Positions 43,658 to 54,050 of a DNA stretch of 64,000 bases are shown piece after piece. Position 1 is the first letter of the stretch. The number at the start of each line of letters is the position of its first letter. The notes under the pieces were generated by a model. That model was given only the letters and a program-made list of their open reading frames with translations. It did not search any database and was not told where the DNA came from. The stretch is from the NCBI GenBank assembly GCA_016218085.1, contig JACREY010000015.1, positions 238,061 through 302,060 on the forward strand, written 5' to 3'. Origin of the DNA: Ignavibacteriota bacterium. Lineage in GTDB: Bacteria > Bacteroidota > Ignavibacteria > Tepidaquicellales > Tepidaquicellaceae. A program made the position numbers and the translations under genes.

Positions 43658-45658
43658 TTACTTAACCTTAAGCGAATCAAGTTTCTTTTTTGCGTTCATT
43701 TCATCAGGATTAATTGCAAGAATTTTCCTGTAATATTCAATCGCTTTCTTTTTATCACCCGCTTTAAGATAATTGCCGGCAAGTCCGCCGAGTGCGTTTA
43801 TATTTTTAGGGTCAAGCTTTATTGCTTCGAGAAAATACTCTCTTGCTTTTGAAGAATTCTCAAGACCTTCATAACAGAGGGCAAGGTTATTAAAGTAACC
43901 TGATTTTCCGAAAGGATTAATTTTTATCATTTCCTCGATATCCTTAATTGCTTCCTGATACTTTCCGGACTGGTAGAGCGTGTATGAGCGGCTTTCAAGT
44001 TCTTTAATTTTTTTAGCATCCATCTTACCTGTCAAATCCTGCGGAGGGATTACATCCTGCTGAACATTTCCGGATTTCAGATTTGCCAGCAGTTCCCTGC
44101 TTCCGCGATAGTCCGGCACAATGCTTTGCAGTTTTTCAAGTTTTTCAATTGCTTCATTAAGCCTGCCCTGCTGCTGGTAAACATTTGCAAGCTGGAAATA
44201 TCCGTCAGGAGCGAGTGAATCAATCTTAAGTCCTTCCTTGAATTTAATTTCGGCCGAATCAAGATTTCCCCTTATAAGGTAAATAAGTCCTGTATTGTGA
44301 TGAGCAAGGACACTGCCGTAACGTATCTGAATCGCACGCTGGTAGCGGTTGAATGCCTCATCGAACTGTTTATTATTAGCATAAATATTCCCCATATTCA
44401 CAAGCAGCACAGAGCCGTCTATTCCTTCCGCAGTTGAATAAAGGGTATTATTGTCTTTCCATTCTGCATTTCTTTTTAATGTCAGAACTGAAAATATGAT
44501 TATGACAGCAAGCAGAACCGATATTACAAGGTAGAAATTTTTTTCATTGATAAATTTTACAATCAGGTATGCAATTATCAGAGATAAGGAGAAAGAAGTA
44601 ATATAAAGAAACCTTTCCGCCATATAGTTCATCGTAGGTACAATATTCATCACAGGCAGAAGTGTAATAAAAATAAAAATGATTGCAAAAGAAATCTTGC
44701 TGTAGTTCTTATATAAAATCAGGGCAATTGAAAGAAGTGCGATTATCAGAAGCAGGGAAAAGATTACATTAATATCGGCAAACGAATTCGAATCCGGCAT
44801 CACTCCGTTATAATGATAAAGCAGTCCGACGGGAAAAACAAGGAGCTTAAGGTAAACGGGAATAGTTTTCAACATCGTAGCGGCAGCAGTCAAAAAATCC
44901 TTGCCGTAGAAATAATTATAAGTAATACGTGAGGTGACATCCTGAAGCAAGGAATACCTGACAATAAGGTAAATGACAGTAATTCCTGCATAGACAGCAT
45001 ACAGTTTCCACTTTTCCGAGATTTCTTTCAGTGTTTTTTTCTTCCACAATAAGTCGAAAGCTATAATTATTACAGGAAAAGTTACAATCATTTCCTTTGA
45101 CATAAGTCCCAATGCATAAAACATCAGTGAAATGAGCAGGTGTTTATTAAGTTCTGACTCCGAATATACTAAATAGAAATAAAATGCGGCGAAGAAGAAC
45201 AGGGTAACGAGAGAATCAGTCCTGCCGCTTACCCAGCTAACTGCTTCAGTATGTACGGGATGCGCCGCGAAAATCAATGCTGACAACAATGATGCAATAA
45301 GTCCGTATTTGAATTTCGAAAACAGCCTGTAAAGAACTGCAAAAAGCAAAAGAGAGGCAATCAGGTTTATAAGATTATTTGTGAGATGGAAGCCGTATGG
45401 ATTAAGGCCCCACAGAAAATAATCAACCGTATAGGTAGTATAAACCACAGGTCTGTAATAATTACCGATAACTTTATGAAAGCCTTCTTCGGCAGTAAAG
45501 TATTTAGGAATATTCCCGAGGTCGCGGATTGCCGGATAGTTTTGCACAACACTTTCGTCGTCGAAGACAAAATCATTGCTGAGTGTGTTGAAAAAAACAA
45601 GAAAGGAAAAAACCGATATTATAATGTAGCAATGTACTGGTTTTAATTTCTTTATCAA
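43658..45658 (-). CDS. TMTC-like GT-C mannosyltransferase with C-terminal TPRs
   Basis: 666 aa. About ten membrane helices span residues 10-400; the first loop contains 'FVFDDESVVQNYPAI', the DDE-type motif of TMTC/DUF1736 proteins (GT-C O-mannosyltransferase family). Residues about 420-660 are six or so TPR units ('AHHNTGLIYLIRGNLDSAEIKF', shortened key 'HHNTGLIYLIRGNLDSAE'). This helices-then-TPR layout is that of eukaryotic TMTC1-4, which O-mannosylate cadherins. A bacterial protein O-glycosylation role is inferred; T9SS and Ig-like cargo in the window are conceivable acceptors, but nothing proves it. Confidence 0.75.
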   Translation of the reverse strand: MIKKLKPVHCYIIISVFSFLVFFNTLSNDFVFDDESVVQNYPAIRDLGNIPKYFTAEEGFHKVIGNYYRPVVYTTYTVDYFLWGLNPYGFHLTNNLINLIASLLLFAVLYRLFSKFKYGLIASLLSALIFAAHPVHTEAVSWVSGRTDSLVTLFFFAAFYFYLVYSESELNKHLLISLMFYALGLMSKEMIVTFPVIIIAFDLLWKKKTLKEISEKWKLYAVYAGITVIYLIVRYSLLQDVTSRITYNYFYGKDFLTAAATMLKTIPVYLKLLVFPVGLLYHYNGVMPDSNSFADINVIFSLLLIIALLSIALILYKNYSKISFAIIFIFITLLPVMNIVPTMNYMAERFLYITSFSLSLIIAYLIVKFINEKNFYLVISVLLAVIIIFSVLTLKRNAEWKDNNTLYSTAEGIDGSVLLVNMGNIYANNKQFDEAFNRYQRAIQIRYGSVLAHHNTGLIYLIRGNLDSAEIKFKEGLKIDSLAPDGYFQLANVYQQQGRLNEAIEKLEKLQSIVPDYRGSRELLANLKSGNVQQDVIPPQDLTGKMDAKKIKELESRSYTLYQSGKYQEAIKDIEEMIKINPFGKSGYFNNLALCYEGLENSSKAREYFLEAIKLDPKNINALGGLAGNYLKAGDKKKAIEYYRKILAINPDEMNAKKKLDSLKVK

Positions 45659-45673
45659 TTGTGAATACTCCGT

Positions 45674-47893
45674 TTATAATTTAGCCGCAACTACTACTGT
45701 AGTTTTTGTATGCTCTATAACGCCGCCCATATCATTTAGTGCTTCAATGTATAAAATATAAATTCCAATTCTCAACTTTTCGCCGTTATCGTTTTTGCCG
45801 TCGAAAATTATCTGTCCTTCGCTTCCACTCAGTCTGTTATTGAGAAGGGTTCTCACAATTCTTCCTTTAATGTCGAAAACTTTCACGCGAAGCTGGGAGA
45901 TGCCGGTTTTCAGCTGATATTTTATTATCGTAAAATCTTCGAATCCGTCTCCGTCCGGTGAGAAAGGATTAGGTGATACGCTTACGGAAGTCGAATTTAT
46001 TGCATTAACCGTAAAAATACTGTTTTTCAAACCCGGTGTTCCGCCGGAAGGTGCAGTGCAGGAATTCCAGTTCGATTTATCGTTTGAGCCGAGCAGAGGA
46101 TTTATTCTTTCGAGTGAATATCCTTTTGTATCGGGGATGTTATTGTTATGCCATTTCGGGTCGTAGTAGACCGAGTCAATTACATTATTCAAGGCATCCA
46201 TCACCCTTACCATTGCTCCGGAATTTGTCAGGCTCAGACTCTTGTTGAAAATCACTTTTCTTGAGGGATCAGTTGTTCTCAGATAATCATACCTGTTGTA
46301 AACAGTTGTATCATAAGCAAGTACCACATACTGTCCGGGTGTGATTACAAGGTTACAGGTATCATATAAATTATAAAAGTTTGATGAAACTCCGGCTTTC
46401 CATCCCGAAAGATTCAATGATTTTCCGGTAGGGTTGTAAAATTCTATCCACTCACAATCTGATGTAAGCGGGTCGAACATAATTTCATTTACCACGAGGT
46501 CATTTCTCGAATAACCCGTAACGCTTGCAAGGGAATTTATCCTTGTCGGCGAGGAATATTCGCAGTCCATCGATGTAGCCCAGTTCGTTGAATCTGCAGA
46601 AGGCCTTGAAGAGGAAATTCTCTCAAGAGAATTCCTTGCCGTATTCCCGCCCCAGCTTGATTTATAGGATACCTGGTCCAGAATAGTATTAGAAGAATTA
46701 TAAATCGTAACCACATCGCCGTCATCATTCAGTGTAGGCAGATTAGAAAGATAAGAAATTTTTGCCGAGTCTATTTGCATATGGGCATTTAAAATCGTAT
46801 TATTTTTTGCAATCACAATATAGTCATTTGCATTTATATATAAGTCGTTTGCGGTGATGGTTACCGGGCTTGACTGGGTGGAGAAATCAGAAATTTTCCA
46901 GTTCCTAATATTTATTGCTGAAGAAGTAGTATTATACAATTCAACCCACTCGCACTCGAGTGAAGAAAGCGGATGGTACATAATTTCGTTTATGATTATC
47001 CCGCTGCTGACAACAGGACCATTTCCGCCCACATTAATATTTTTTATAAGTTTGTTATTTGTTGTATCATTATCCTGTGAATAGGCAGCGACCCCGATAA
47101 ACTGTTTCAGTCCGCTGTCAATTGCAAGCTTATATGTAAAGGAAACCGAATCGCCGGCGTTTAAAGCAGTTAAAAAATTTTGTGTGTAAATCAAATCCGA
47201 TGTTTTTGCAATACTGTCGAGGGCAGGATTCTTATAAATATTAAGTGAATAATTTGAAGCATTATTCAGCCCGATATTTTTTATCTGGAAAGTAAGGTTC
47301 AGGGTATCACCGGCTTTAGGGCTTGCCGGGATATAAGTAAATGAACTCAGGTATAAATCATAGTTTTTCGGTGTAAGGGAGTTCAGCCTATTCGGAGAAG
47401 ATTTCTGAACATCGATGGAAGTACCCCAGTTGGAAGAATTATTAGTCGGAGCAAGAGGATTTTTTCTTTCGAGGGAGTTTCCCGAAGCACCACCCCAGGA
47501 AGATGTGTAATGGAGCGAATCCACTGAAAGTCCACTCCCGTCGTAAATAATCAAATCATCATTATCATTGTTCAACGGGTTCCAGGTCGTCTGAAACAAT
47601 ACTCCCGTTAAACCGGGATGGTACTGCCGCACGGCAGCAGTGTCCTGGCAGACAATTGCGTATTGCCCGGGATTCAAAATCGTGCTGACGGTTGTGATAG
47701 TTCTATATGTAGTGGTTGCATCTTTCCATTTCCAGTTCATCAGGTTAACTGCTGCAGGGCTGCTGTTATAAATTTCGAACCATTCTTTTTCAGTATTGGC
47801 AGCCGGCGCATACATAACCTCGTTAATTATTACCTGTGCCTTCAGACTCAATACGGCAAGAAATAAAAAGCAAAAAACCAATAATTTTTTCAT
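45674..47893 (-). CDS. Secreted lamin-tail-domain (LTD) protein with CARDB and FlgD-like C-terminus
   Basis: 739 aa with a signal peptide ('LAVLSLKAQ'). Three lamin-tail-like domains open with 'INEVMYAPA' (about 23), 'INEIMYHPL' (about 300) and 'VNEIMFDPL' (about 465), each with 'EWxExYN' and 'LxxWKxxD' motifs. Between the first two lies a CARDB-type Ig domain (about 180-290). Residues about 640-739 are a FlgD-Ig-like/T9SS-type C-terminus ('SVSPNPFSPDGDGFEDF', 'FDGKNDNGEKLRIGIYIL'). Export through T9SS is likely. LTDs in bacteria bind or associate with DNA, nucleases or surfaces; no nuclease domain is fused here. It starts 50 bp after the BI-1 gene on the same strand. Confidence 0.8.
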   Translation of the reverse strand: MKKLLVFCFLFLAVLSLKAQVIINEVMYAPAANTEKEWFEIYNSSPAAVNLMNWKWKDATTTYRTITTVSTILNPGQYAIVCQDTAAVRQYHPGLTGVLFQTTWNPLNNDNDDLIIYDGSGLSVDSLHYTSSWGGASGNSLERKNPLAPTNNSSNWGTSIDVQKSSPNRLNSLTPKNYDLYLSSFTYIPASPKAGDTLNLTFQIKNIGLNNASNYSLNIYKNPALDSIAKTSDLIYTQNFLTALNAGDSVSFTYKLAIDSGLKQFIGVAAYSQDNDTTNNKLIKNINVGGNGPVVSSGIIINEIMYHPLSSLECEWVELYNTTSSAINIRNWKISDFSTQSSPVTITANDLYINANDYIVIAKNNTILNAHMQIDSAKISYLSNLPTLNDDGDVVTIYNSSNTILDQVSYKSSWGGNTARNSLERISSSRPSADSTNWATSMDCEYSSPTRINSLASVTGYSRNDLVVNEIMFDPLTSDCEWIEFYNPTGKSLNLSGWKAGVSSNFYNLYDTCNLVITPGQYVVLAYDTTVYNRYDYLRTTDPSRKVIFNKSLSLTNSGAMVRVMDALNNVIDSVYYDPKWHNNNIPDTKGYSLERINPLLGSNDKSNWNSCTAPSGGTPGLKNSIFTVNAINSTSVSVSPNPFSPDGDGFEDFTIIKYQLKTGISQLRVKVFDIKGRIVRTLLNNRLSGSEGQIIFDGKNDNGEKLRIGIYILYIEALNDMGGVIEHTKTTVVVAAKL

Positions 47894-47943
47894 AATAAGA
47901 ATTTTTTCAACTTTTTTTACAGACCATAAAGACTAATTACCGA

Positions 47944-48663
47944 CTATCTCCTATTGCCCAATATTCTCAGCAGGAAAATGAACATATTAATAAAATCCAG
48001 ATAAAGCGTTAGCGCTCCCATAATTGCAGCTTTTTTTCCTTCTTCGGATTCGAAAGTAGTTTGAGCTGCCATTTTCTTTATTCTCTGCGTATCCCAGGCA
48101 GTCAGGCCTACAAATATCAAAACGCCTGCATAGCTGATTATCCAGTAAAGAGTTGAGCTTTCGAGAAACAGGTTTACTACTGATGCAATGATAAGGCCAA
48201 CCAGTCCCATCATCATAAACGTACCAACTCCTGCAAGATTCATCTTTGTAATGTATCCGAACACGCTGACTGATGCGAACATAGCAGAGCAGATTATGAA
48301 AGTATAAGCGATCGAGCCGCTTGTATATACAAGGAATAAAACCGAAAATGTAAGTCCGGTCAAAAATGCATATAAGAAAAATGCCCCAATTGCCAGTACA
48401 GAAGGCATCTTTTTAATTGCCGCGCTCATTGCAACGACAACAACGAACTGAAATATAATCAGTCCGTAGAAAATAAAAGGGTTAAGAACAATAATTCTTA
48501 ACAGAGTATCCGACATTGAAACGCCGAAAGCAACAACACCTGTTACAGCAAGGCCCATTGCCATCCAGTTATAAACGTGAAGCAGGAACTTCCTCACTTC
48601 CGCAGTCGAATACGATGCTTCGACCGGCTGGTATTGTGCATATTGTTGATTGTAATTATCCAT
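47944..48663 (-). CDS. Bax inhibitor-1 / YccA family membrane protein
   Basis: 239 aa, seven membrane helices from about residue 28 on. 'FLLHVYNWMAMGLAVTGVVAF' (shortened 'VYNWMAMGLAVTG') and 'LTAWDTQRIKKMA' with the paired acidic residues near the C-terminus identify the BI-1/TMBIM family, whose bacterial members are pH-sensitive Ca leak channels. It sits alone between guaB and the LTD gene with 7-bp-period tracts upstream. Confidence 0.9.
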   Translation of the reverse strand: MDNYNQQYAQYQPVEASYSTAEVRKFLLHVYNWMAMGLAVTGVVAFGVSMSDTLLRIIVLNPFIFYGLIIFQFVVVVAMSAAIKKMPSVLAIGAFFLYAFLTGLTFSVLFLVYTSGSIAYTFIICSAMFASVSVFGYITKMNLAGVGTFMMMGLVGLIIASVVNLFLESSTLYWIISYAGVLIFVGLTAWDTQRIKKMAAQTTFESEEGKKAAIMGALTLYLDFINMFIFLLRILGNRR

Positions 48664-48667
48664 ATTA

Positions 48668-48778
48668 TTAAATGTTAAATGTTAAATGAAAGATTAAATT
48701 ATTTAAAAATCCTTAATCCTAAAAAACCTCTTAAATACTTATTTGTTTTCTGTTATTTGCTATTTGTTATATGATATT
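48668..48778. repeat. Two 7-bp-period tracts
   Basis: Three TTAAATG units at 48668-48688 and five TGTTATT-type units at 48744-48778, together covering half of the 121-bp gap between the BI-1 gene and guaB. A related tract (TTATTTG units) lies at 51918-51945 between the M23 lipoprotein-like gene and the nuclease gene. Confidence 0.6.
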
Positions 48779-48784
48779 TGAATA

Positions 48785-50251
48785 TTATCCTTTCAATCCA
48801 TAATTCGGGGCTTCTTTTGTAATTTTCACATCGTGGGGATGAGATTCCCTTAAACCTGCATTTGTAATTTTTACAAATCTGGTTTTTGTTTTCATTTCTT
48901 CGATATCTTTTGCACCGCAATATCCCATCGAAGAGCGAAGTCCGCCGATTATCTGGTATATTGTATCTTTCAAAGGTCCTTTATAAGGAACTATTCCTTC
49001 TATTCCTTCGGGAACAAGTTTCTTGATATCGTCTTCCATATCCTGAAAATACCTGTCCTTGCTTCCCTCTTTCATTGCTTCGATAGAGCCCATTCCGCGA
49101 TAGACCTTATAGCTTCTGCCTTCGAAGAGAACTTTTTCCCCGGGAGTTTCATCGGTACCCGCAAACATTCCGCCAATCATAACCGAATCGGCTCCTGCGG
49201 CAATTGCTTTTGGTATATCGCCGGTTTGCTTTAATCCGCCGTCTGCTATAACGGGAATGTTATATTTCTTTGCGGCACGCGAACATTCAAGAACTGCAGT
49301 AAGCTGAGGAACTCCGACTCCTGCTATTACTCTTGTAGTACAGATTGAACCTGCACCGATACCTATTTTCACCCCGTCAACACCTGCTTTAATCAAATCA
49401 AGCGTTGCATCGGCTGTTGCTACGTTTCCTGCAATCAGTTCTACATTAATTGCGGATTTTATTCTTTTAACCATATCAAGGACAGCCTGCGAATGTCCGT
49501 GTGCTGTATCAACTATTACCACATCCACACCGGATTTTACAAGTTCTTCCACTCTCTCGATAGTATCTTTTGCAATTCCCACGGCGGCACCGACGCGAAG
49601 TCTTCCGAATTTATCCTTGCAGGCATTAGGAAAGCTTTTTCTTTTCTGAATATCCTTGAACGTTATGAGTCCTTTCAGGTTTCCTTTTTTATCGACAACC
49701 GGGAGTTTTTCTATTCTGTGTTTCTGAAGTATTTTCTCCGCCATGGTTAAATCAGTTCCGACGGGTGCGGTAATCAGATTTTCCTTTGTCATAATATCCT
49801 TAATAAGAATATTTTCATCGGGGTCAAAGCGTAAATCCCTGTTGGTCAGGATTCCAATCAGTTTACCGCTTCCATCCACAATAGGAATTCCTGAAATGCT
49901 GAACTTCGACATTACACCTGTAGCATCTTTAATTCTTTTATCTGCTGTTAAAGTTACAGGTTTCATTATCATACCGCTTTCGCTTCTTTTCACCTTATCG
50001 ACTTCAGAAGCCTGTTTATGAATAGGCATATTCTTATGAATAATACCGATTCCGCCTTCCCGTGCAATGGCAATAGCCATTTCGGTTTCGGTTACCGTAT
50101 CCATAGCAGCCGATGAAATGGGAATATTAAGCTCGATATTCCTTGTCAGCCTTGTTTTCAAATCAACTTCCCTTGGAAGCACTTTTGATTTGCTCGGAAC
50201 GAGCAGAACATCATCGAAAGTTACAGCCGTTGTTAGAATCTTTTTATCCAT
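48785..50251 (-). CDS. guaB: IMP dehydrogenase
   Basis: 488 aa, standard length. Two CBS domains occupy residues about 95-205. The catalytic loop '[11 protein letters not shown]' has C304, and '[13 protein letters not shown]', '[10 protein letters not shown]' and the '[12 protein letters not shown]' region complete the barrel. It oxidises IMP to XMP with NAD, the first committed step to GMP. CBS domains normally bind adenine/guanine nucleotides and tune activity. Upstream genes are M23 peptidases on the same strand but 19 bp away; functional linkage is not evident. Confidence 0.96.
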   Translation of the reverse strand: MDKKILTTAVTFDDVLLVPSKSKVLPREVDLKTRLTRNIELNIPISSAAMDTVTETEMAIAIAREGGIGIIHKNMPIHKQASEVDKVKRSESGMIMKPVTLTADKRIKDATGVMSKFSISGIPIVDGSGKLIGILTNRDLRFDPDENILIKDIMTKENLITAPVGTDLTMAEKILQKHRIEKLPVVDKKGNLKGLITFKDIQKRKSFPNACKDKFGRLRVGAAVGIAKDTIERVEELVKSGVDVVIVDTAHGHSQAVLDMVKRIKSAINVELIAGNVATADATLDLIKAGVDGVKIGIGAGSICTTRVIAGVGVPQLTAVLECSRAAKKYNIPVIADGGLKQTGDIPKAIAAGADSVMIGGMFAGTDETPGEKVLFEGRSYKVYRGMGSIEAMKEGSKDRYFQDMEDDIKKLVPEGIEGIVPYKGPLKDTIYQIIGGLRSSMGYCGAKDIEEMKTKTRFVKITNAGLRESHPHDVKITKEAPNYGLKG

Positions 50252-50270
50252 AACAGTATATTTAAAATTT

Positions 50271-51110
50271 TTATTTAACCAATTTGGCTTTTAGCAAATC
50301 ATTATACAGATTTGCCGGAAGAATATCACCGTCGAGATTTTTTACATACACAATATGAAGGTGAGTTGGCGACCTTGAAGGAAAAGCATTCTTTCCCGTT
50401 CTCCCCAGCGTACCGATTACCATTCCCGGATATACAAAATCCCCGACATTAACATCCACCTGGTTCAAATGAGCGTAATAAAAAAGTCCGTCGGTAAACT
50501 GGTCATAAATATATACAATATTGCCGCCTTTAATATCCATCATATCGGTCGTCCAGTTTTTTCTTGTCTCAACCACTATTCCGCCGCTCATAGATAAAAT
50601 CTTAACCGGTTTGTTTGTATTATCATCGATGCAGTCCTGATTTTTATCAGTGATAAAAATATCCTGAGCGGGGTGCCCGCCCGTACTGCCGTCGTAAAAG
50701 TCAAAATCCGCAACGACAAAACCGTTTCCGTTTCTGCCGCCTATAGCGGAGGATGAATAGCCCTTTACCGGAAAAACCCATTCATTATCTTTATAAACCT
50801 TCGGGTTGTTTTTTATTATATACAGATTAAGTTCTTCCACAAAATTCCTCATCGAGTCAACTGCCTGTCTTCTGGACAGTTTTCTGTCTCTCACCTGCCT
50901 CATTATTGCATACCAGCCTTTTGCCGGAGAAGGCTTGAATTCTTCATCATCGTTTATATCGTGTACTTTCTGAGAAAGCTTGCTGAGTGAAATTTTCAGA
51001 ATTTTCTTTTTTGGTTTTTCATCTTCAGGCAAAGGTGATGCCTGTGCATATAAGCCTGCATTCAGGAGAAAAACAAAAAAGAGAATGATATTTATTTTTT
51101 TTGTGTCCAA
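50271..51110 (-). CDS. Exported M23/LytM-domain peptidase
   Basis: 279 aa with a signal peptide ('[10 protein letters not shown]'). The LytM domain in the C-terminal half has H146 and D150 in 'GHPAQD', H214 in 'YYAHL' and H250xH252 in 'PTHLH', a complete zinc and catalytic set for cleaving peptidoglycan cross-bridges or glycine peptides. Residues about 30-110 are a helical, basic segment of unknown role. It begins 3 bp after the stop of a paralogous M23 gene, so the two are an operon made by duplication. An unusual Ca-like loop '[10 protein letters not shown]' lies between the first ligands. Confidence 0.88.
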   Translation of the reverse strand: MDTKKINIILFFVFLLNAGLYAQASPLPEDEKPKKKILKISLSKLSQKVHDINDDEEFKPSPAKGWYAIMRQVRDRKLSRRQAVDSMRNFVEELNLYIIKNNPKVYKDNEWVFPVKGYSSSAIGGRNGNGFVVADFDFYDGSTGGHPAQDIFITDKNQDCIDDNTNKPVKILSMSGGIVVETRKNWTTDMMDIKGGNIVYIYDQFTDGLFYYAHLNQVDVNVGDFVYPGMVIGTLGRTGKNAFPSRSPTHLHIVYVKNLDGDILPANLYNDLLKAKLVK

Positions 51111-51113
51111 ATA

Positions 51114-51902
51114 CTACCTGATTACTTTTGCATTAATCAAATCTTCGTAAGGGTCTTCCGGTTTTACAACCCCATCCTTAACGGGCAAAAACGAAAAATG
51201 AAGATGCGTCGGAGAGCGTTTCTTATATGCATTCAGACCGCTTCTCCCCATTTCGGCAATTTTATCACCCGGCTTGACTATATCTCCGACGTTTACGGTT
51301 ACTTTTCTGTTATGCGCATAGTAAAAAAGTGCATCGGTATGAGTGTCATAAATCCATATATACTTGCCCCCTCTTAATCCGCTTTTTGTATCCCATTCTT
51401 TTTCAAGCGCCACTACAACACCGCTGCTCATCGAAAGAATATCAACAGGCTCGCCTGAATAATCATCTATGTCATCCTGATTCTTATCATTTATAAAAAT
51501 ATCGTGCGCCGGATGTCCGCCGTGCCTGTTTCCATCGAAGTAATCGTACCCTTTTGCATTGTAACCGCTGCCGTTAGTACCGCCGATAGCAGAAGGTCCT
51601 AATCCTTTAACCGGAAAAATCCATTTTTCATAAGAATATTCCTTACCTCCGTTATCAAAAAAATATTTTCTTACTTGAGGAACAAGTGTTTTAATTTCTT
51701 CAATTGCATCTTTTTTTGAAATCAGTCCGTCTCTTACTTTTGTATTAAGTTCGTTGAATTCAAAGCATACATTTGCACTGCTGTCTTTGGAAACCTGCTG
51801 ATTCCGAACAAACGGTTTTTCGCTTATTACTGCATTTTCGTTTTTCGTACAGGAAAATCCCTGAGAGAAAAACAATGTTAATATTATCAGATATAACTGC
51901 AT
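51114..51902 (-). CDS. Exported M23/LytM-domain peptidase, probable lipoprotein
   Basis: 262 aa. The N-terminus 'LTLFFSQGFSC' ends in a cysteine at 18, a loose lipobox, so lipid anchoring is likely but not certain. Zinc site H130 and D134 in 'GHPAHD', H197, and H233xH235 in 'PTHLH' is complete. It shares the loop 'DKNQDDIDD' and overall design with the gene 3 bp downstream. A pair of active LytM enzymes points to cell-wall remodelling, in division or in making room for envelope complexes. First gene of the pair. Confidence 0.87.
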   Translation of the reverse strand: MQLYLIILTLFFSQGFSCTKNENAVISEKPFVRNQQVSKDSSANVCFEFNELNTKVRDGLISKKDAIEEIKTLVPQVRKYFFDNGGKEYSYEKWIFPVKGLGPSAIGGTNGSGYNAKGYDYFDGNRHGGHPAHDIFINDKNQDDIDDYSGEPVDILSMSSGVVVALEKEWDTKSGLRGGKYIWIYDTHTDALFYYAHNRKVTVNVGDIVKPGDKIAEMGRSGLNAYKKRSPTHLHFSFLPVKDGVVKPEDPYEDLINAKVIR

Positions 51903-51938
51903 TATTTATTATATAAAATATTTGTTATTTGAAATTTG

Positions 51939-52529
51939 TTATTTGCTAAACTGTTCCAGCCCTTCAACAGGTCCCCATAGTCCCCTGTTGTTTTCCCTCG
52001 CATCTTTCTGGTATTTCCTTAATTCATCCAGCTTCGAAACCGGGAATTTGTCATAAACCTGCGCATATCCGTCTTTAACTATTTTTCCGTTGACAAACGT
52101 TCCATCTTCGAGGTAAACCCATCTGAGCAGCCTTCCGTACCTGTCCTTATCGTCGTAATTAGGTTCTTTTTCAAGATACACCTTTTTGCCTTCGACAAAT
52201 TTTTTCACATATTCACTTGCAATCTGTCCGAGTTTTTTTATGGTTTTTTTATCCTGCTTGGTGGCTTCCACATCACGGTCCAGTTTTTTCGATTCATATT
52301 TTTCCGGAGTATCTATACCGAGCAATCTCACTTTATCGCCGTTTTCAAGATTAAATGTATCGCCGTCTACTACTTTTTTAACAAAGTGATACTCTTTTTT
52401 ATCATCCGATAATTTTGCATTATCTGTTACGTTTAAATTATTATTGTTAATAAAATAATAAACACCGGCTCCTCCCAAAATAATTAGCGTCGTAAGAGTA
52501 GATATTAATTTTCCGGTTAATTTAAACAT
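51939..52529 (-). CDS. Membrane-anchored thermonuclease (SNase family)
   Basis: 196 aa. A membrane helix or uncleaved signal at about 8-27 precedes an SNase domain: 'VDGDTF' (D55, D57), R68 in 'VRLLGIDTPE', D73, E76 and R133 in 'DRYGRLL', matching the calcium and catalytic residues of staphylococcal nuclease. It should degrade DNA and RNA outside the cytoplasm, for nutrition, eDNA turnover or processing of incoming DNA; comEC lies 1.5 kb away on the other strand. It begins 5 bp after the deoA stop, and together they suggest nucleic-acid scavenging. Confidence 0.92.
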   Translation of the reverse strand: MFKLTGKLISTLTTLIILGGAGVYYFINNNNLNVTDNAKLSDDKKEYHFVKKVVDGDTFNLENGDKVRLLGIDTPEKYESKKLDRDVEATKQDKKTIKKLGQIASEYVKKFVEGKKVYLEKEPNYDDKDRYGRLLRWVYLEDGTFVNGKIVKDGYAQVYDKFPVSKLDELRKYQKDARENNRGLWGPVEGLEQFSK

Positions 52530-52534
52530 AATTT

Positions 52535-53839
52535 CTAATCAATAATATCTATTATTAAATTTCTTTTTTCCGGTTCTTTTTCCGAAATTATTATTCCTTC
52601 ATTAATCAAGTTTTCCGCATTGATGGTTTTTGATTCATCTTCAGCCCACAGTTCGCAGACAGTTTCCCCTTTACGGATTTTATCTCCGCATTTTTTATCT
52701 AGAACTATACCGGCAAGATAATCAATTTTATCATCTGTTTTTTTCCTGCCGCATCCGAGTTCGATTGAAGCAAGCCCGAATTTAAACGCATTCATTTCGC
52801 TGATATAACCGTCTTTTTCGGCGGAAATCTTTTTCGAATATTCTGTGCGTTTGAGGTTTTTCCAATCCTTTATATAACCGGTATCGCCTTTTTGTTCTTC
52901 AATTATTTCAAGAAATTTTTTGTAAGCGCTTCCGTCTTTTAATTTTTCCTCCGCAATTTTTTCACCTTCGTCAATGTTTCCTGCCTTTTTGCCGAGGTAA
53001 AGCATCGCGCCCGAAAGCACATTATTCACTTTTTCAAGGTCGGAAACTTTTTTTCCATTCATCACTTCCAGGCACTCCTCGACTTCAAGCCAGTTTCCGA
53101 TTTTATTCCCGAGCGGCTCATCCATATCGGTAAGTACTGCAATTGCTTTTTTCCCGAATTTTTTCGAAACCGAAATAAGATATTTTGCCAGTTTAATCGA
53201 TTCATCCTTCTCCTGAAGATTTGCACCGCTTCCCATTTTCACATCGAAGACAATTGCATCGGCACCTTCAGCCAGTTTCTTGCTCATTATGCTTGCGGTT
53301 ATAAGGGAAAGATTATCCACCGTACCTGTTACATCGCGAAGTGAATATATTTTTTTGTCTGCGGGTGCAAAATCCGCTGTTTGTCCAATCATCACCACAC
53401 CGTTTTTTTCGAGAATCCGTTTGTAATCATTCAAATCGTAATTCACATTGAAACCGGGAATTGATTCCAGTTTATCCAGCGTACCGCCGGTATGGCCGAG
53501 AGCGCGTCCCGATATCATAGGCACTGAAATACCGCACGAAGCAACAAGAGGTGCAAGAATGAGAGAAACTTTATCCCCTACTCCTCCCGTGGAATGCTTA
53601 TCCACTTTAGATTTATCGATGTAGTTCAGGTCAACTATTTTACCGCTGTTGAGCATTATCTCGGTGAGGTCAAAAGTCTCCTGCTCGTTCATTCCATTAA
53701 AATAAACTGCCATCAGAAAAGCCGACATCTGGTAATCGGTGACATCACCGGACAGGTAGCCGTGAATAAAGTAATTAAGATGCTCTTTTGTTAATACTTT
53801 ATTATCACGCTTATGCTTTATTATTTCTACAGGTATCAT
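52535..53839 (-). CDS. deoA: Thymidine/pyrimidine-nucleoside phosphorylase
   Basis: 434 aa. 'KHSTGGVGDKVSL' (phosphate site, about 81-93) and 'SGRALGHTGGTLDKLE' (about 109-124, the family signature) are intact, with the C-terminal PYNP domain at about 350-420. It splits thymidine, and perhaps uridine or deoxyuridine, with phosphate to base and (deoxy)ribose 1-phosphate. Gene order deoA then a secreted nuclease 5 bp downstream supports salvage of environmental DNA. The symbol deoA is used loosely; pdp-type broader specificity is possible. Confidence 0.93.
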   Translation of the reverse strand: MIPVEIIKHKRDNKVLTKEHLNYFIHGYLSGDVTDYQMSAFLMAVYFNGMNEQETFDLTEIMLNSGKIVDLNYIDKSKVDKHSTGGVGDKVSLILAPLVASCGISVPMISGRALGHTGGTLDKLESIPGFNVNYDLNDYKRILEKNGVVMIGQTADFAPADKKIYSLRDVTGTVDNLSLITASIMSKKLAEGADAIVFDVKMGSGANLQEKDESIKLAKYLISVSKKFGKKAIAVLTDMDEPLGNKIGNWLEVEECLEVMNGKKVSDLEKVNNVLSGAMLYLGKKAGNIDEGEKIAEEKLKDGSAYKKFLEIIEEQKGDTGYIKDWKNLKRTEYSKKISAEKDGYISEMNAFKFGLASIELGCGRKKTDDKIDYLAGIVLDKKCGDKIRKGETVCELWAEDESKTINAENLINEGIIISEKEPEKRNLIIDIID

Positions 53840-54050
53840 TCAATAAAGTAATAAAAACAAGTTTAAGGTTAAAGGATATTGAAAGTAATAAATTAATGAA
53901 ATTTACCGCTGTCATCTTTGAGAATAAACAGTAATTACTCAGTTACATCTTCAACCGAACTGACCAAAATCCGCAATACCTGTGCATTAATCCATAGTAT
54001 TTTAATTACTTACTGCTTATATTACTCAATAAATTTCGATTAACGGGAAT

